Below are positions 49,461-61,938 of a stretch of DNA of 64,000 nt, one piece after another. This stretch comes from Magicicada septendecula (lineage: Eukaryota; Arthropoda; Insecta; Hemiptera; Cicadidae), in the NCBI GenBank assembly GCA_034769895.1, contig CM068372.1:235928843-235992842 (forward strand). Direction: 5' to 3'. Each line of letters starts with the position of its first letter. Position 1 is the first letter of the stretch. The translations under genes and the position numbers were made by a program. The notes under the pieces were generated by a model that searched no databases, had not been told where the DNA came from, and saw only the letters and a program-made list of their open reading frames with translations.

Positions 49461-52400
49461 GCACGCACGCGCGCGCGCGATTATGTGTACACAAAAAGGT
49501 CATACCTCACAATTAGGTCAATTCGAGCATATGATTGTTATTTTATACACAACAAAACGTAACAGCCCCACGTAAATATACTTCCAATAAGAGAACATAA
49601 AAATACCACCCTTTAACACATCCCCCGTACAGCATGGACGTAAGGCGCATCACTTGTGACAAGACAATAATATTTTTAAAACAAACTGTATCGTTAGGTG
49701 TTCCTTCCCTGTATCTCACACACTCGCTCTCTCTCCTACACTTCCGACATACATTTACAAAGAAAACTCATAGATGAGCCCTTATTCGTAACACTTACGC
49801 AACTAGATTGCTTTAGTTATACAGTTATGCTATTTCATACTTACAAGACACAATCAGTCCCTGGCAAACTTAGTTTCCAACAATAGAGAGTGCATAAAAG
49901 TTGTTCACTAAGGTATCTGCAGTGTGCCGGATTAGGTTTGTTTGTTAACAGTGTAGCACAAATCCACTGCCACTAATATTAATACTACTGCTATTAACTA
50001 AGGAAGACTCGATAAATTTCCACGTATCACTCTGCCGCGACACATTATTTTCCACCGGTACTAATCGTTTCAAAATTCACTATCGTTTTTAAGTCCCTTT
50101 CACCAAAGACGGTTAAAAATAAACACCTCCTGTCACACTTGTTATCATAGTTACAATATTGCACAGAGGTTAAAAAGTAGCACACTACAAAATTACGTTA
50201 TAAAAAATAAATTTACATTTATAATAATTGTAATCAATAAAATATAAAAACATGAAGGTGGAGCGTAATGGAGGACGGAGAGCGAAACCTCGTAGTGAAC
50301 TGAATTGTGCTGGCCATACTGTATAGAATGAGTGGCGGCGAGAGGGGTAGTTCTCACCCCTAGGCGGCCGAGCTCTCGCCGAGCATGCGTAGTGAGCACC
50401 GGCATAAGCCATTCTTGTGACTCCCACGCGTCGAGATAAAACAACGGTACACCGTGCACAATATCTGCTCACCATCGCTATAAAACTGTGCATGTGGCTT
50501 CTGGTCGCGCCTTTTCTCGCTTTGGTTTTATACTTTCATCCTAACCTTGAACTTGCACCGCCATCCCCCCTTAAAATAAATCTCGCGCGACTAACAACTA
50601 TAGAACGAATAAATAGGTCTATCAGTTCGTCACTGGGCCACTTGGTACGTCCCGCCGGATGCGCACCACGCCGGTCAAACGTCTCGTGAGAAACGTGTAC
50701 TCCTTTGTGCGTCAAATGTGACTGTACAAGTGCACAATCGCTGCAAAGATATAGTGCCCACTAAGCAAGCAAGAATTTCCTCACGTAAGAATAAGAAACA
50801 ACTGCCAGCTTGTTGACAAACAACTCATTTGTTGTGTTCGCATCATGTGTCGGTGATAGTAGCTCGAGGATACCTGTTCCGAATATCACAAGACGGCCGC
50901 TTCACCCAGTTTCTGCCGGCGATGAGATCTAGGCCTATGTTGCATCTTGGCGAGCCGCGACGGAGAAAGTATGTCTAAACCGATATAACAAATCTGCACG
51001 TTTATACTTTTAACAACCCTGATTACCCAAACTGTGCTTTACTACTTGTTAAATCTTTGTTTCAGATGGATCAATAGTGATGTTTCAGATCTTTGTGTGA
51101 TAAGAAACAAACATGCGATTTTCAGCCAATACTAATTCGAATATGTCGAGATTAAACGACAGCGTTTTACACACGCATAGTCACGCATCCTTATCCAGTA
51201 CGACACACACACACATACACTAGATGTAGAGTCTATGAGGTATCTTAATATGTTTTTCATTGGCCAACAATTATTAAAATCATTTTAGCCGAGTAATTAT
51301 CACCTCACACTAATTCTATCCATTGTCCAATGACTAATGTTTATGATTTTTAGTCTATAAAAGGTCGGTTTTGTGTATGTATACCCAAAAACGTATGTAT
51401 AACGCTCGCGCGGGTATGTGTGTGAATTTTGCAATGAGTAGAATAAGCATATAAATTCGTACTGGAACTCTGGGCATGTGACAGCATGTTGAAATAATAA
51501 TTCATATAAGACATTTTGGACATGCTAAAATAGTCGATAAGAGACATATTGAATGTGTTAGTTTTAAGTAATTTTTAGACAGTAAAAAAAAAAAATTAGT
51601 TAGTGTTGTGCAATGATGCGAAATATAATAGGCGTGTAATGAGTGCGAGAATATGCAATTATTTTACGGAACACTAATAAAAGAACATATTACGTTAAAT
51701 TACTTTCGTTAAAACGGAAGTTTTGATATGAGACTTGTACCAGAATATGCCTAATAAAAAGACCTATCAAATGTCAGTATTTGTTTGTAATTTAAAGAAC
51801 TGAATATATGAGTTTTTTAGTAAAGAAAGTTTTATGACCCTTTAGATAAGTCGTAAAATCATACTGGTTTTTTGCTTTTGAACAGTTTAATACAAGAATA
51901 ATTTTATCTCAGCTTCAGACGCAAAGAAGAAATACGGATTAACCAATAGGGGAGATTTTCATTGTAGGGGATTAACCAATAGTACGAGAAATAGGGGAGA
52001 TTTTCATTTGGATTCTGATTTCTTGTCAGTCAGTCTCTCTCTGAACTTGAAAACGTGCGGACGTATTCTCGAGTCTACACGTTCGGTCTACTAAGGCGTA
52101 CGAACACAAGTTAGAAAGTTAGCGAGTTGATGATATAATACAATTTTAAATAATGCTAATCCGAGAAAGTGGAAGATATCCGTATAGGGATCAAAGACAT
52201 TTGATGTCTGCTGGATAATTATGTGTCAGCTCAATACGCAAAATTGCAGTAACAAAATTAAATAACGTGAAAATAAATTAGCTGCAATTTATAGAATCGT
52301 TTAACCCAAGAACGACCCTAAACGCCGGACACCAGAAAGAGTCAACGAATCTGTATCCAGAGCGAAGGATCCTGTACCCAGTGTGAACGACCCACACCTG

Positions 52401-55205
52401 TATTCCAGACTGGATCATCAAAATCTCGACCTACAGTCAGCATACATATAAATTACTTTATTTTCTTATATATAAACTTAAATAAACTTATAAACTAAAG
52501 AGACAAAAGAACTTAGAAAAAAATGTTGACGTATTAGATTATAAGAGAGAAAATTTATTTAAATTGTAATTAGTTCAATAGACTGAAGAGAAATTAGTTT
52601 GTTTTCTGTTCTTAAACTGTATTAAATCAAAGAGTCCAATTTTGTAGTTATATCATTAATAAATCCGACAGCATTCCAATACACGATTTACCGACTATTT
52701 ATTCTATGCGACACCTGTACACCACAATATATACTGTATATGCGTATGTATATATACTGACACCCAAAATGAGCTAATTTCCGATACGTGGCCGAATAAA
52801 TAAAACAAACAATGCGACTGCTGGAAAGGAATCAAACGAAAATATTGAAAAAAATTTTCGAAGAAAGACATTGGACCGAACAGAGTCCGACATAATTAGA
52901 CATAGTAAAATATGCCCCGAATAGAGGCAACGAGCGAATGCGCATGGAGACGTAAATCTGAATGAAAACAATATAGTGAGAGAACATGACAGTCTGGAGT
53001 ACCCACGACAGCAAGAGATAAACCACCAATTGTCAGACGGGGTATATAAAACTGATGTGCGCTACCAGTAACGAAGCTGTGCTCCCAACGGGAAGACGAA
53101 ATGGCACAAAGAGAACAGAAATTGAAGGTACTTATGAGGAACGGAAACAATGAAATGAATGAACATTCTACTCACGAAATCTTCGGGCCAATCGGTGTCC
53201 ACTATAGGAAGGTCGGTCTTAAGGGGGACGAGTCATGAAACGTTTATGAATTCTGTCGGTGTGTACAAAGACGGGGGGTATTTATTTAGATGACGTCGAT
53301 TATGACACGCGATATACGGCGGTCATAAGTTCGGAATGTCGGACTCAACAAAGGAACAATTGATAGCTTAGATAATGGGGACTATACCACGAAGGGGTAA
53401 TCTCTTTGTGTAGAACAATAATGACCGAAACTGTGCAACCATTATAACATTACAATCGACGTAATGGAATGGACTGTGCTTACAGATAGCCCTGTAAACA
53501 GACATTTTCTGTAAAGCTTTGTTATCTGTTGATAATTATCTGTTTGTAAACTTTGATTTCACAAGGAGGCACATAGCTCAATTTATAAATCCAAGACTGC
53601 TTCGACTCCTTGCAATAATATCATAGTTATTTCTAATAATTTAGTAGCATGATTACAACGAGTATTACAAAGGCACTAACGTCATTGAAGTATTTAGTCA
53701 TTTTGTACCGAAGTGCCAGCGTTGTTTCGCGTGTCAGTGTAACGCGTGTTGTCAAGACGTTTGACGAGGCTGAACCACACACATACAAGCCCGCGCGCGC
53801 GCAAGGTTTAGGAGGACCACCGTGGTCACACACACCAAGGATACAGTAATCGACAGCATCAGGTGACGAAGATGAACTGATTTATTAAAAAATAAAAAGA
53901 CAATACACAACAGAGACAATAATGGAAGAATTAAGAATATATGTAAAAATCTGTAAATAGTTTGTAAAATTTTAAATCTGTAACTGGTATAACAATTTTT
54001 AAAAGAATGAAAATGCAGAAATTTTATATGAAGATTTAATTAGGCGTAATTAAGCATTTAAATAAATAATTCTTGGGTGCATATTGTTTCTATTAGGAGG
54101 ATTTTTACTTGAAAAATATTTTATTACCAGATTTTTGAATTGTTAAATTGTCAGCTAAATTGTTACATTGTTAACTGCACGTGACTTCTTAATGTCTGTC
54201 CGTCAAACAAGGTAAAATAAATTTTATTTTTATTGTACATTAATATCAAATTTGTAATTCTAATTGTAAGTTCTTAATGTTATGATTATTTATATGTACT
54301 TACACACTTACGAGTAATGTGTATGAGAAGGGGCATGTAATTTTATTTTTGTTTCTTCTTCTTTTTTAAATAAAACAATATTTATTCTTTTTAAATTTCT
54401 GCAATTATTTCATTTCACTATACCTTCTCATTTCTCCAAAATTCTTTATAAGTGGTTTAGTGTTTGGACCAACCTCAAATAAGCTCAAACCCACGGCCTT
54501 GTTGGGTACGTAAATGCATTACATACGTTCAACAAACACACAGACGCACAAGAACGTAACATCGCATATAAGACATTATGGCATCATATGATAATGATAG
54601 GTAAAGGGTTCTTCAAATGGTCAAGGGGTTTTCAAATGCATTCCATTTCGTTGAGGAACGATTCCTCAGAGCTTGAGTGATGGATTCAACGAAGCCAGTG
54701 AACGTATCTCGAAAATTCAGTGCAACGTGATGGACAGCCGGAGGTGCCAGCAAGAAATCTACAAGGAAAAGGAAAAGAATGCGCTAAGTACTAAAGAGGC
54801 CAGTGTGATGGTGGAAATGATATCGATTCCGAGCGTGATCCGCACAACTCCGTGAAAAGAACGTTAAACCGTCTCTATCCTGGATTAATGAACAAATGTG
54901 TATAAGTACTACAGACCTATGTAAGAATTCACTAATAACTTTACTGTAGTATATACTGCCTCAATACAATACATTAAATATTGTTACACGGAAAATCGTA
55001 TATTACATAAAAAATTTCCTTTCTTCGAACGTAACCTCTACTTATGCTACTGTTACTTATGGAAAAAGTCGTTTTCCTTTACGGTGTTTCAATTAACTTT
55101 AAGAATCTAACCCCACAATCAACAAGGCCTTACCGTTAACGGAACACTATCACGGCAGAGTGTAATAAAACACGATTACACTCAGCACAATGTTGATTAT
55201 TTTAG
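48271..55205. other. Long spacer with microsatellites, a GC-rich island and promoter-like words
   Basis: No recognisable gene in about 7 kb. Contents: (CA)n(CGCA)n tract at 49431-49480; a CpG-rich island at about 50280-50690 with a TATAAAA at 50479-50485; direct repeats of GGATTAACCAATA and GGGGAGATTTTCATT at about 51930-52010, followed by TCAGTCAGTC; a candidate first exon at 53101; and a (CG)n run near 53792. Confidence 0.45.
53043..53127 (+). promoter_or_regulatory. Candidate TATA promoter and short first coding exon
   Basis: TATATAAAA at about 53043-53050 is followed 50 bases later by ATG at 53101 and MAQREQKLK, ending exactly at a good splice-donor match, AAG/GTACTT (53125-53133). Without splicing the frame continues to a TGA at 53236 (45 codons). 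The arrangement is orderly but all signals are short and can occur by chance. No downstream exon was identified. Confidence 0.22.
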
Positions 55206-55810
55206 ACTTGACTCGTCACATAACAACACCCGGACCCTCCGCTACATCTAGAACTCTCCCTGGTTTGTCAGAAATTGATGCTATCAGGCGAGGGTTGAAG
55301 GTTCCTTCTCTCACCGAATTCGTTCGGACCCTAGCCTTCAACCTATTTACCCGAGGCTCTATATCCACCCATCCTCACATCCGTCGTCTCAGTACAGATG
55401 TTGGCCCACCGCCCAGACGCCATAAACGCCCCCGAGCACTGCTCACGACCCCCCCCCCCATAAGCCGTTTACCGGCCATCTGTCCCATCCCACCGACCTT
55501 GAGGAATTTTTTACCCTCCCACTCATTCCTTCTCTATCTTGTCCGTGCCGGCACTCGGTGACAGACTGAGGGGGGCTGCGCTTGCCTTAGGTGTGCTTAA
55601 TGCCGCCTCTGGTGGGCGCTTCCTCCTCCTCTGCTCTCCCCCGTGCCTCAACATTGGCACTTGGCAGCCCTCAGCAACTTTTCCTCAGCGGTTAGAGGCA
55701 GGTTAAAGGTCTCTGAGGTCTCCCTCATTCTGTCGTCGCGGGTCTCTTCGAGGTCCGAAGGTCCAAATAAATTGACATTATCCTGACCCTCCAAAAATAA
55801 ATAAACGGAG
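55206..55810 (+). pseudogene. Jockey-type LINE 3' end (ORF2 C-terminus and 3' UTR), 5' truncated
   Basis: The frame from about 55208 to the TGA at 55559 reads LTRHITTPGP (the R.ITGAP block), then DAIRRGLKVPSLTEFVRTLA, FNLFTRGS.STHPHIRRLS and RRHKRPRALL. This is the typical Jockey ORF2 C-terminus: a LH.DL.VP-type block, then LA..F..R....HPN. A GC-rich 3' region of about 240 bases follows and ends in an A-rich AAAAATAAATAAA tail near 55790-55803. Composition and clade resemble the left-edge element, but that element's 3' end is outside the window, so they cannot be compared. A C-run at 55450-55457 suggests a local frame disturbance. Confidence 0.72.
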
Positions 55811-55863
55811 GTCCCAGTCCTTGAATAGCGCGAGATAGCTAGTCATGGTAATAAGCAGGGATC

Positions 55864-56073
55864 ATGCAGTCATCGGGCTCGCCCGGACACTGCGACCACG
55901 GGAGCACGTCAAGCTGTTGCTCCGCATACCTGGACCTGGGCCCGGATAACAACACACTGCGTAATGTAACTACAATGAAACAGAACCTTCTTGAACCTAG
56001 AAAAGTAAACGGTCGTAAAAATGCAAGCGCCAGTATCTTGGTCAACTCCGCTGACTTATGGCGAGATGTCTGA
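55864..56073 (+). CDS. Unrecognised 69-codon frame, possible exon
   Basis: From ATG at 55864 the frame reads MQSSGSPGHCDHGSTSSCCS, then AYLDLGPDNNTLRN and further polar sequence to a TGA after LWRDV. The first 35 codons are GC-rich and Ser/Cys/Gly-rich, unlike surrounding noise, and a possible donor (AAAA/GTAAAC) occurs at about 56005. It begins shortly after a LINE tail, so it could be transduced or flanking host sequence. No family match is known to me and there is no promoter or acceptor evidence. Confidence 0.25.
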   Translation: MQSSGSPGHCDHGSTSSCCSAYLDLGPDNNTLRNVTTMKQNLLEPRKVNGRKNASASILVNSADLWRDV

Positions 56074-58119
56074 TTTCTTATATTTTTCGTTTAATTACTT
56101 AATTAATTAAACGATTAAACTGATGTCACGTGGCACTAAGTGATTACTAGACATTTTTGTTGTTAATACGAGATTAAATATAACGTTTGACATAACATTC
56201 TGCACGATTTTTAATTTTTATTTTATAACACTTAATATACGGTATATTTTTTATCATTTGAAGCATTTATGAGCATTGACGGAAAGGGAATTTCGGCTGC
56301 TGCAGATCCCGACTGTTAATGATAACGACGAAATACGAATAATTTAGTAAAATTAAAGAACAAAAATGTACATTTGTGTTAGAATGGTCGGTGACAAAAA
56401 TCGCTGACTTAGACAGAGTTAACTTTCAATTGTTACAGCAGGTTTGGAGTCTCGAGTGATCAACATCCCTCCCTCAACCGCGTACAACCAATACGGAGTG
56501 AGAAGTAGTCGGACGATAGGGGTTAGTAACACGACGCCATCTACATTATTCACAGAAAACACTGTTTATACCTTCGGACATAAGACTAAGTTGGTTGTGG
56601 GAATCAGATTTACAAATCCCTATAATTCGCAGTCGCCTCAGTACAACCCTTTAAACGCAGACGACAATAATAAATATATTCTTATATGGTATAAACTTTT
56701 AAAAAATGGTTATGATATATTTATACGGTTTCAAAGTAGAATAACACTGCGCCTCAACCGTGACCGCAGTGAAGTTCACTGCGCAAATGTCTAATGAATT
56801 TTATTAATTCCACTCCGTTATAATTAAGAAGTGTTAGTAACAGTTGTTAAAAACCTTGTGAAATCTTCCTACAGTATCTCTCATACGAACTGACTGATCA
56901 CCGATTAAAAATACCTAACGTACTATTATATCATCAAATAACTGAAGGATTAGGTCAATGTTTTTAGAATTTTAGGTCAAACATTTCGAAAATCACATTT
57001 TTTTATTTGAAATTCTTATTTGTTAGTACATGGAACCTACGTATTCGTTTTGCGAACCAGATTAAAAAGGCGGACGCTCTGTACTCAAGGAACATCTGAT
57101 AGAATTACGATACCATAATATTACGCAGTTATGTACACTTGAGAATGGTAGCTATTTCGATAGTTTCACAATATTATCACACACAGAATCACGTCAGCTG
57201 GAGGGGCTGGTTGTAACCCTACTTGTCATACTGCCGGCTACTCAGTATTTACAGCTTTACAGGACTCGGCTTAAGGGTTTGTATTAAGAATTATGACGTA
57301 ATGAGCTGCGTGAGGTGAATCAATACAGTAGTAGCACAGATGCAAACGGGGAAGGGTGGATAAAGGTTTCGTGATCACGGCGTGCAAAGATTAATGGCAT
57401 AATCATGTTGTATACTAAGATTATATAGCACACATTTGAGGATTATGAACCTCCATCACCATCACCTGCGTCGAAGGCTCAGGTGGCCAACACAAATACC
57501 ACAGAATTCTCATAGAGTCTACCTAATTTACAAAATTAATATGATAAATATATACTGGTATATGCACGGTGTTTATCATTATGTACTAACAGCAATCACC
57601 GTCTGAAGATTATATTCCTTTCTGATTTTACACTGAACAGTCTTACGCGGAGATCATACTGGAGGACTAATCTATCCCCACACATTTTGCTCTAAAACAG
57701 GTCGTCATGTCGCTTATTTTCAGCATACCTTGAACACGTTGTTTCTCACTACGTTCTGCGCCCTATCACACTGACGAAAGATTCCAGTTGTACAGACGAC
57801 AAGCAGATTTTCTGGACAACTATTCGCTCGATTACCTTCCTATGGCGCCTAGTAGAAAGGACATTACTTAACCCAGGAGGCTCGGATGTAATACGTATTC
57901 ACAAGTAAAGGGATGAGTGCGGAATAACTCAGATCGCAAATAGCTTAAAACTTGTCAAGACTAAATGTCAAAAGAGAAATTGTTTTTCCTCTTTCACGTA
58001 TTCTGTTAATCTCTGATCTCTTTTAGGGCCCTGGAGTCCAAAATTTTGAAATTTCCAAAACGTAACACTAGTTGCGTTTCACATGTTAGTTGAAATGCAC
58101 TACACTTTGATACCCCACA
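56074..58119. other. Spacer without a recognisable gene
   Basis: Short frames only. The 116-codon plus frame at 56444-56794 has no motif I recognise. Confidence 0.45.
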
Positions 58120-58330
58120 TGAAGTTCTGCGATTATTTTTCACAATTTTGACCTCCCACCCCCTATTTTTGGAGGGATCGATCTCAAAAACACTAGGGTT
58201 CTGTAGGGATAAAGTATGGACACGCATGCCAAATTTTATGAAAATCGGTAGATGCGTTCAAACGTTATCGTGTGACATTCCCAAACAGACAGACAGACAA
58301 ATTCCGGTCAGTCGAGTCAAACTTAGAACT
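58120..58330. repeat. Dispersed-repeat-like segment with (ACAG)n tract
   Basis: The text CCAAATTTTATGAAAATCGG followed by GCGTTCAAACGTTATCGTG and a short (ACAG)n tract at about 58284-58300 is typical of non-coding ends of arthropod interspersed repeats, where an AAAATCGGT word precedes a GACA-type tract. Ends are not defined. It is not a Helentron-like copy, although both families pair an AATCGG word with GACA repeats. Confidence 0.4.
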
Positions 58331-59973
58331 CGCTTTGTTCGTTAACAATAGTGTAAATAATAGTTATAGTAATTTGGACGTTTGGGTACAAATTGTAACG
58401 GTTACCAAGAGAATAATTTTAAACAGTCGTCCAGTTAAAACAAGATGAATACGTAGGATAAATTGTAAATATTTACTATGTAGGGGAAGGTTGCCATCAT
58501 TGGACCACATACCAGTTTTTAATTTTTTTCATCACATTTTCAACTTAAATTTACCATTCAATATACAGATAGTCTCTCTATTACTTTCTGATTAACCGTG
58601 AGTATTTACTTTGTTTTTAGATTTTTCAAATATGGTAGTAGGAACAAAAAACAAAATTTTAACAAACGGTCCATTGATGGCAACTGGCTGCTATGAATGG
58701 ACCATCGAGTTTCCATCGATGGACCGATTACGAAAGTAAAGAAAAACTGTCTCTACATAGGTGTATTACATTTTATTATACGTATCTACTAGTCATGGTA
58801 AAACAAAACTAAAACATATAAAGTATGAAAAATTATCTCAAGAAGCCTGAGACTTAATTCGGGATGTCGCCGCATAAAATTGTAGTACCATTTTTTCACA
58901 GCCGATCTCTTCTCTTTGCTGAATCTGTGTTCGATGTTATTTTGTTCAGCGACTTAAACGCGAGTTCTCGTAAGTCTTTGGCTGTGATTCTAAAAAACAT
59001 CTCTAATTTTAAAATGTGGTCTACTAAACGTTTGTTGCGGAAAAACTCCAGACATTTCAACAAATTACTGACAACACTTGGTTTCAACAAGGTGTTTTAA
59101 CGTTTTACATGTTTGGGGTTTGAATTTTCTCGTTTACTGAGTAGATATATCATTTATTCCACACATTTTAATAAGATTTATATAAGCGGTTTCAAATAAG
59201 CATTTCTATTTTTATCGAAACTATTATGTAATTTTCCCTAAAAACTTACTTAAAATTCATTGCATGAAGGACTCTAGTATATGTTTTCTCGAGTTACGAA
59301 AGTCAGATTCAATTTTAAGTTTTATTCTACGAAACTATCGGTGTTCTAAAACCTTCATACACTTGTGTATAAAAGTATAATATTTTGTGGGCACAGACGT
59401 GATATAGTTAAGTAAAAGTTGTGTATCCGTTATTATGCAATTTTTCACATTCATATATAGGCCTAAGCCTAGTTTGTATTGGCTTGGACGGTTTTATTCA
59501 GACGTTTTTATTTTGCATCTGTTATGTCCTATTGTTCCATCAATAATTCTCTTTACTCGATCGAGTATCAATCGAAGTCTTTGATTTATATGCGCTCGCT
59601 CGCGCTCGCACACACACACACACATTTTACCAGACTGCTATAAGCAGTTTCAGAAACATTAATGTTTAAATTCGAAAACCGGTAAGTAGATGAATTAATC
59701 ACTCCTAACAAACTACAATAAGAATCATATCAAGTTAGTACGAATCATATCTCAGGAACAGCGTTAGTATTTAAATTTCCGTTTATTAAAAATACATTCT
59801 ATTGTACATCGAATTACATTAACGGGAATATCACCAAAACAATTAAAGACATGTTAAAAACAAAATAAATAAAGAAACAAAACGGTAGCAGTATACACAC
59901 TTCTCCGTTACAATAACTCTAAAGAGTAAAAAAAATCAGACCCCCGATATGAAAAGACAAAATCCCTGGCCGG
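58331..59973. other. AT-rich spacer
   Basis: No gene seen. Imperfect direct repeats of a GATGGACC/ATTGGACC-type phrase occur around 58497-58730, and a (CTCG)n(CA)n tract lies at about 59591-59624. Confidence 0.5.
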
Positions 59974-60219
59974 CTAGGGAAAATCAGTGGACGGTACGAG
60001 AATACAAAACACTGCGGGATCCGTATTGTAATATCGATCCGCGTCAGTAACTGGCCACTCGTATCCACTGTGCCAACGATTCAACTGCGTTCTTAATACC
60101 AGACTTCTAAACGTTGTTTGGTATGGCCAACCGTACGATAAGACTGTAGTAACTCTTCTATTCGTAAGAAACGTCAGCAGAACACTGCAACAGCTTTGAA
60201 CTTCACATCGTGTCAGAAT
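59974..60219 (-). other. Open frame of 81 codons without ATG, unrecognised
   Basis: The minus frame between stops at 60222-60220 and 59976-59974 contains no Met. It includes VLSYGWPYQTTFRSL, NRWHSGYEWPVTDADRYYNT and FCILVPSTDFP. The Trp/Tyr/Asp-rich mix and higher GC are unlike the neighbouring noise, so it may be an exon or a retroelement remnant. I recognise no domain and no strong splice sites. Confidence 0.25.
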
Positions 60220-61364
60220 TTAAACACCGAATGAAATGAACGTCGCGTCGTTCCCAACTTTAAGAGCTCGATTCGTAACAGTGGATTCTTAAACGCAGTA
60301 AGTTTCGTGGCAGTAAATATGAGCTTGGAGCATCTAGCTCATCCTCAGAACAGATACTAAGCCTCTTCTATTATTGATTGGTTACTTGTGGATCATATCT
60401 TTAGATGCTCGAAAGCGTTTGTTACCAATTAAAAAATATACGATGTGTAGCAATTTATAAACTTTTTCAAATATCAATAATACGTAGAACGATATACATA
60501 TTAATAAATATATATTACAACGTTATTTTTATACACTTACTTTTACACATACGCTCTTACTCATATGCGCGCATTTACCCACGTCTCGGAGGTATACTCT
60601 TCTTCAGCAGTATTTACCTTGATGTTCCCCGGCTGGGTCGGAGGCTTTGGTCGTTGGTTGAGTGTGGATAAGCACGTGAATAACGTTATAAGTTTTAATT
60701 TACAAGTAAAGAGTACAGAGGATTTAGTACTGGTTGTGAAATTAGTACGACTGTTTTAAGAAAAGTATATTCATTTGATTTATTCAAAAATTAAATTCAA
60801 ATTCTCATGTTATTTAAATGTTTCATGCGGGTTACTTATTATATGAACCCTTATATTCAATCTGAATATAATGTACTCATAATGTGTTTAACTCTTATTT
60901 CTTAAATTTCTAAGACATAGTATACACATACACAAATTATATATGACCTGAAATAGTACACAGACATATACATATAACACATATAAATATTATAGAAACG
61001 TAATTAATACGTATAACATTTAAATCTTGATCTTGTCTTTACAAGCGTGGTTTTCAATATATACCACTTAAATAAAACTTTCAATTAATTAAAATATTTA
61101 TCAAATTATTAATAGAGAACATTTATTACGTTAATTGATTCTATTTTTAATGTCTCAATTAATTAACAATCTTCTAATTATGTAATTCTCATATTTAAAT
61201 TATTCATTTAATCAATTACAAAATATAATAAAATAATATGGTTCTTGCTTGACCATTTATTTAAGAGATTACTACAGTTATACTCAATTATATTTTGAAC
61301 AATTATTTATTCATTATTCAAATCTAAAAATATATTAACGTTCTTGTAAACTTGAATATGGAAA
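60220..61364. other. Strongly AT-rich spacer
   Basis: No gene seen. From 60780 to 61360 the sequence is extremely AT-rich with ATTA/TAAT words and no frames of note. Confidence 0.55.
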
Positions 61365-61679
61365 CTAGAGCTTTTGGCGATATACCTCAGGGTCATTTAT
61401 AATATTAAATAAATGTTCGACTTCACCTGCATTTTTTTGCACCCATTTAACTTTGTTGTTACCGTCATCTGGACTCTCGAGTTTGTTGATCCTCTTCGGT
61501 ATCAGCTCCTCTGTCTCTGCGTCGTTGAATTCCTCGCTCCGTCTCCTGGATGCTGAGTTCTGACGTGGACCTCTAGTCGTGATGATATGCGGCTGGATGT
61601 AGCTGCATGTGCTGTCCCTGCCTCCTCTCGTCTTCTTGTCTAGTTCCTCGTCCTCTTTTTTCTTGTCCCTCGTAGCTGT
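61365..61679 (-). other. Open frame of 104 codons without ATG, possible exon or gag-like remnant
   Basis: Bounded by stops at 61682-61680 and 61367-61365, the minus frame reads DKKKEDEELDKKTRGGRD, YIQPHIITTRGPRQN, RRRSEEFNDAETEELIPKRI and KVKWVQKNAGEVEHLFNIIN. It is Lys/Arg/Glu/Asp-rich and GC-richer than its extremely AT-rich surroundings, which favours real coding. A donor-like GAG/GTATAT lies in NDPE near 61388, just before the stop. No ATG is in frame, and a second overlapping frame (NYIEHLDSYEGQEKRGRG) is also open upstream, so a frameshift or splice is possible. I do not recognise the protein. Confidence 0.4.
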
Positions 61680-61698
61680 CTAGATGTTCTATGTAGTT

Positions 61699-61757
61699 AC
61701 AACTCTCGTAGATTCATTTATGTAGTTTCAACTCTCGTAGATTCATTTATATAGTCT
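61699..61757. repeat. Two-copy tandem repeat, period 29 bp
   Basis: CAACTCTCGTAGATTCATTTA occurs at about 61700 and again about 29 bases later, followed by TGTAGTT and TATAGTC respectively. On the minus strand each copy carries an ATG followed by AATCTACGAGAGTTG. The repeats lie between the TATA box at 61939 and the frame at 61365-61679. Confidence 0.85.
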
Positions 61758-61938
61758 GTTTCAAATCACTCGAGTTCTTTAATAACTGCACCGACGTACT
61801 GCCGGTTTCATCGCACTTCAGTTTATATACTACCGTTTAAAACATTACTAAATCTTTGTAAAATTTACGGTGTCGAGATGCGTGGATTCCTCGTACTAAA
61901 TAAACTTAATCTGAGAAAGAGTGTGTCGCTCGCTGGGG

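Noticed and set aside
50417-50689. 90-codon frame with a signal-peptide-like stretch
   Set aside because: Only 15 hydrophobic residues look ordered. The rest is unstructured Arg/Pro/Ser translation of CpG-rich DNA with no family match.
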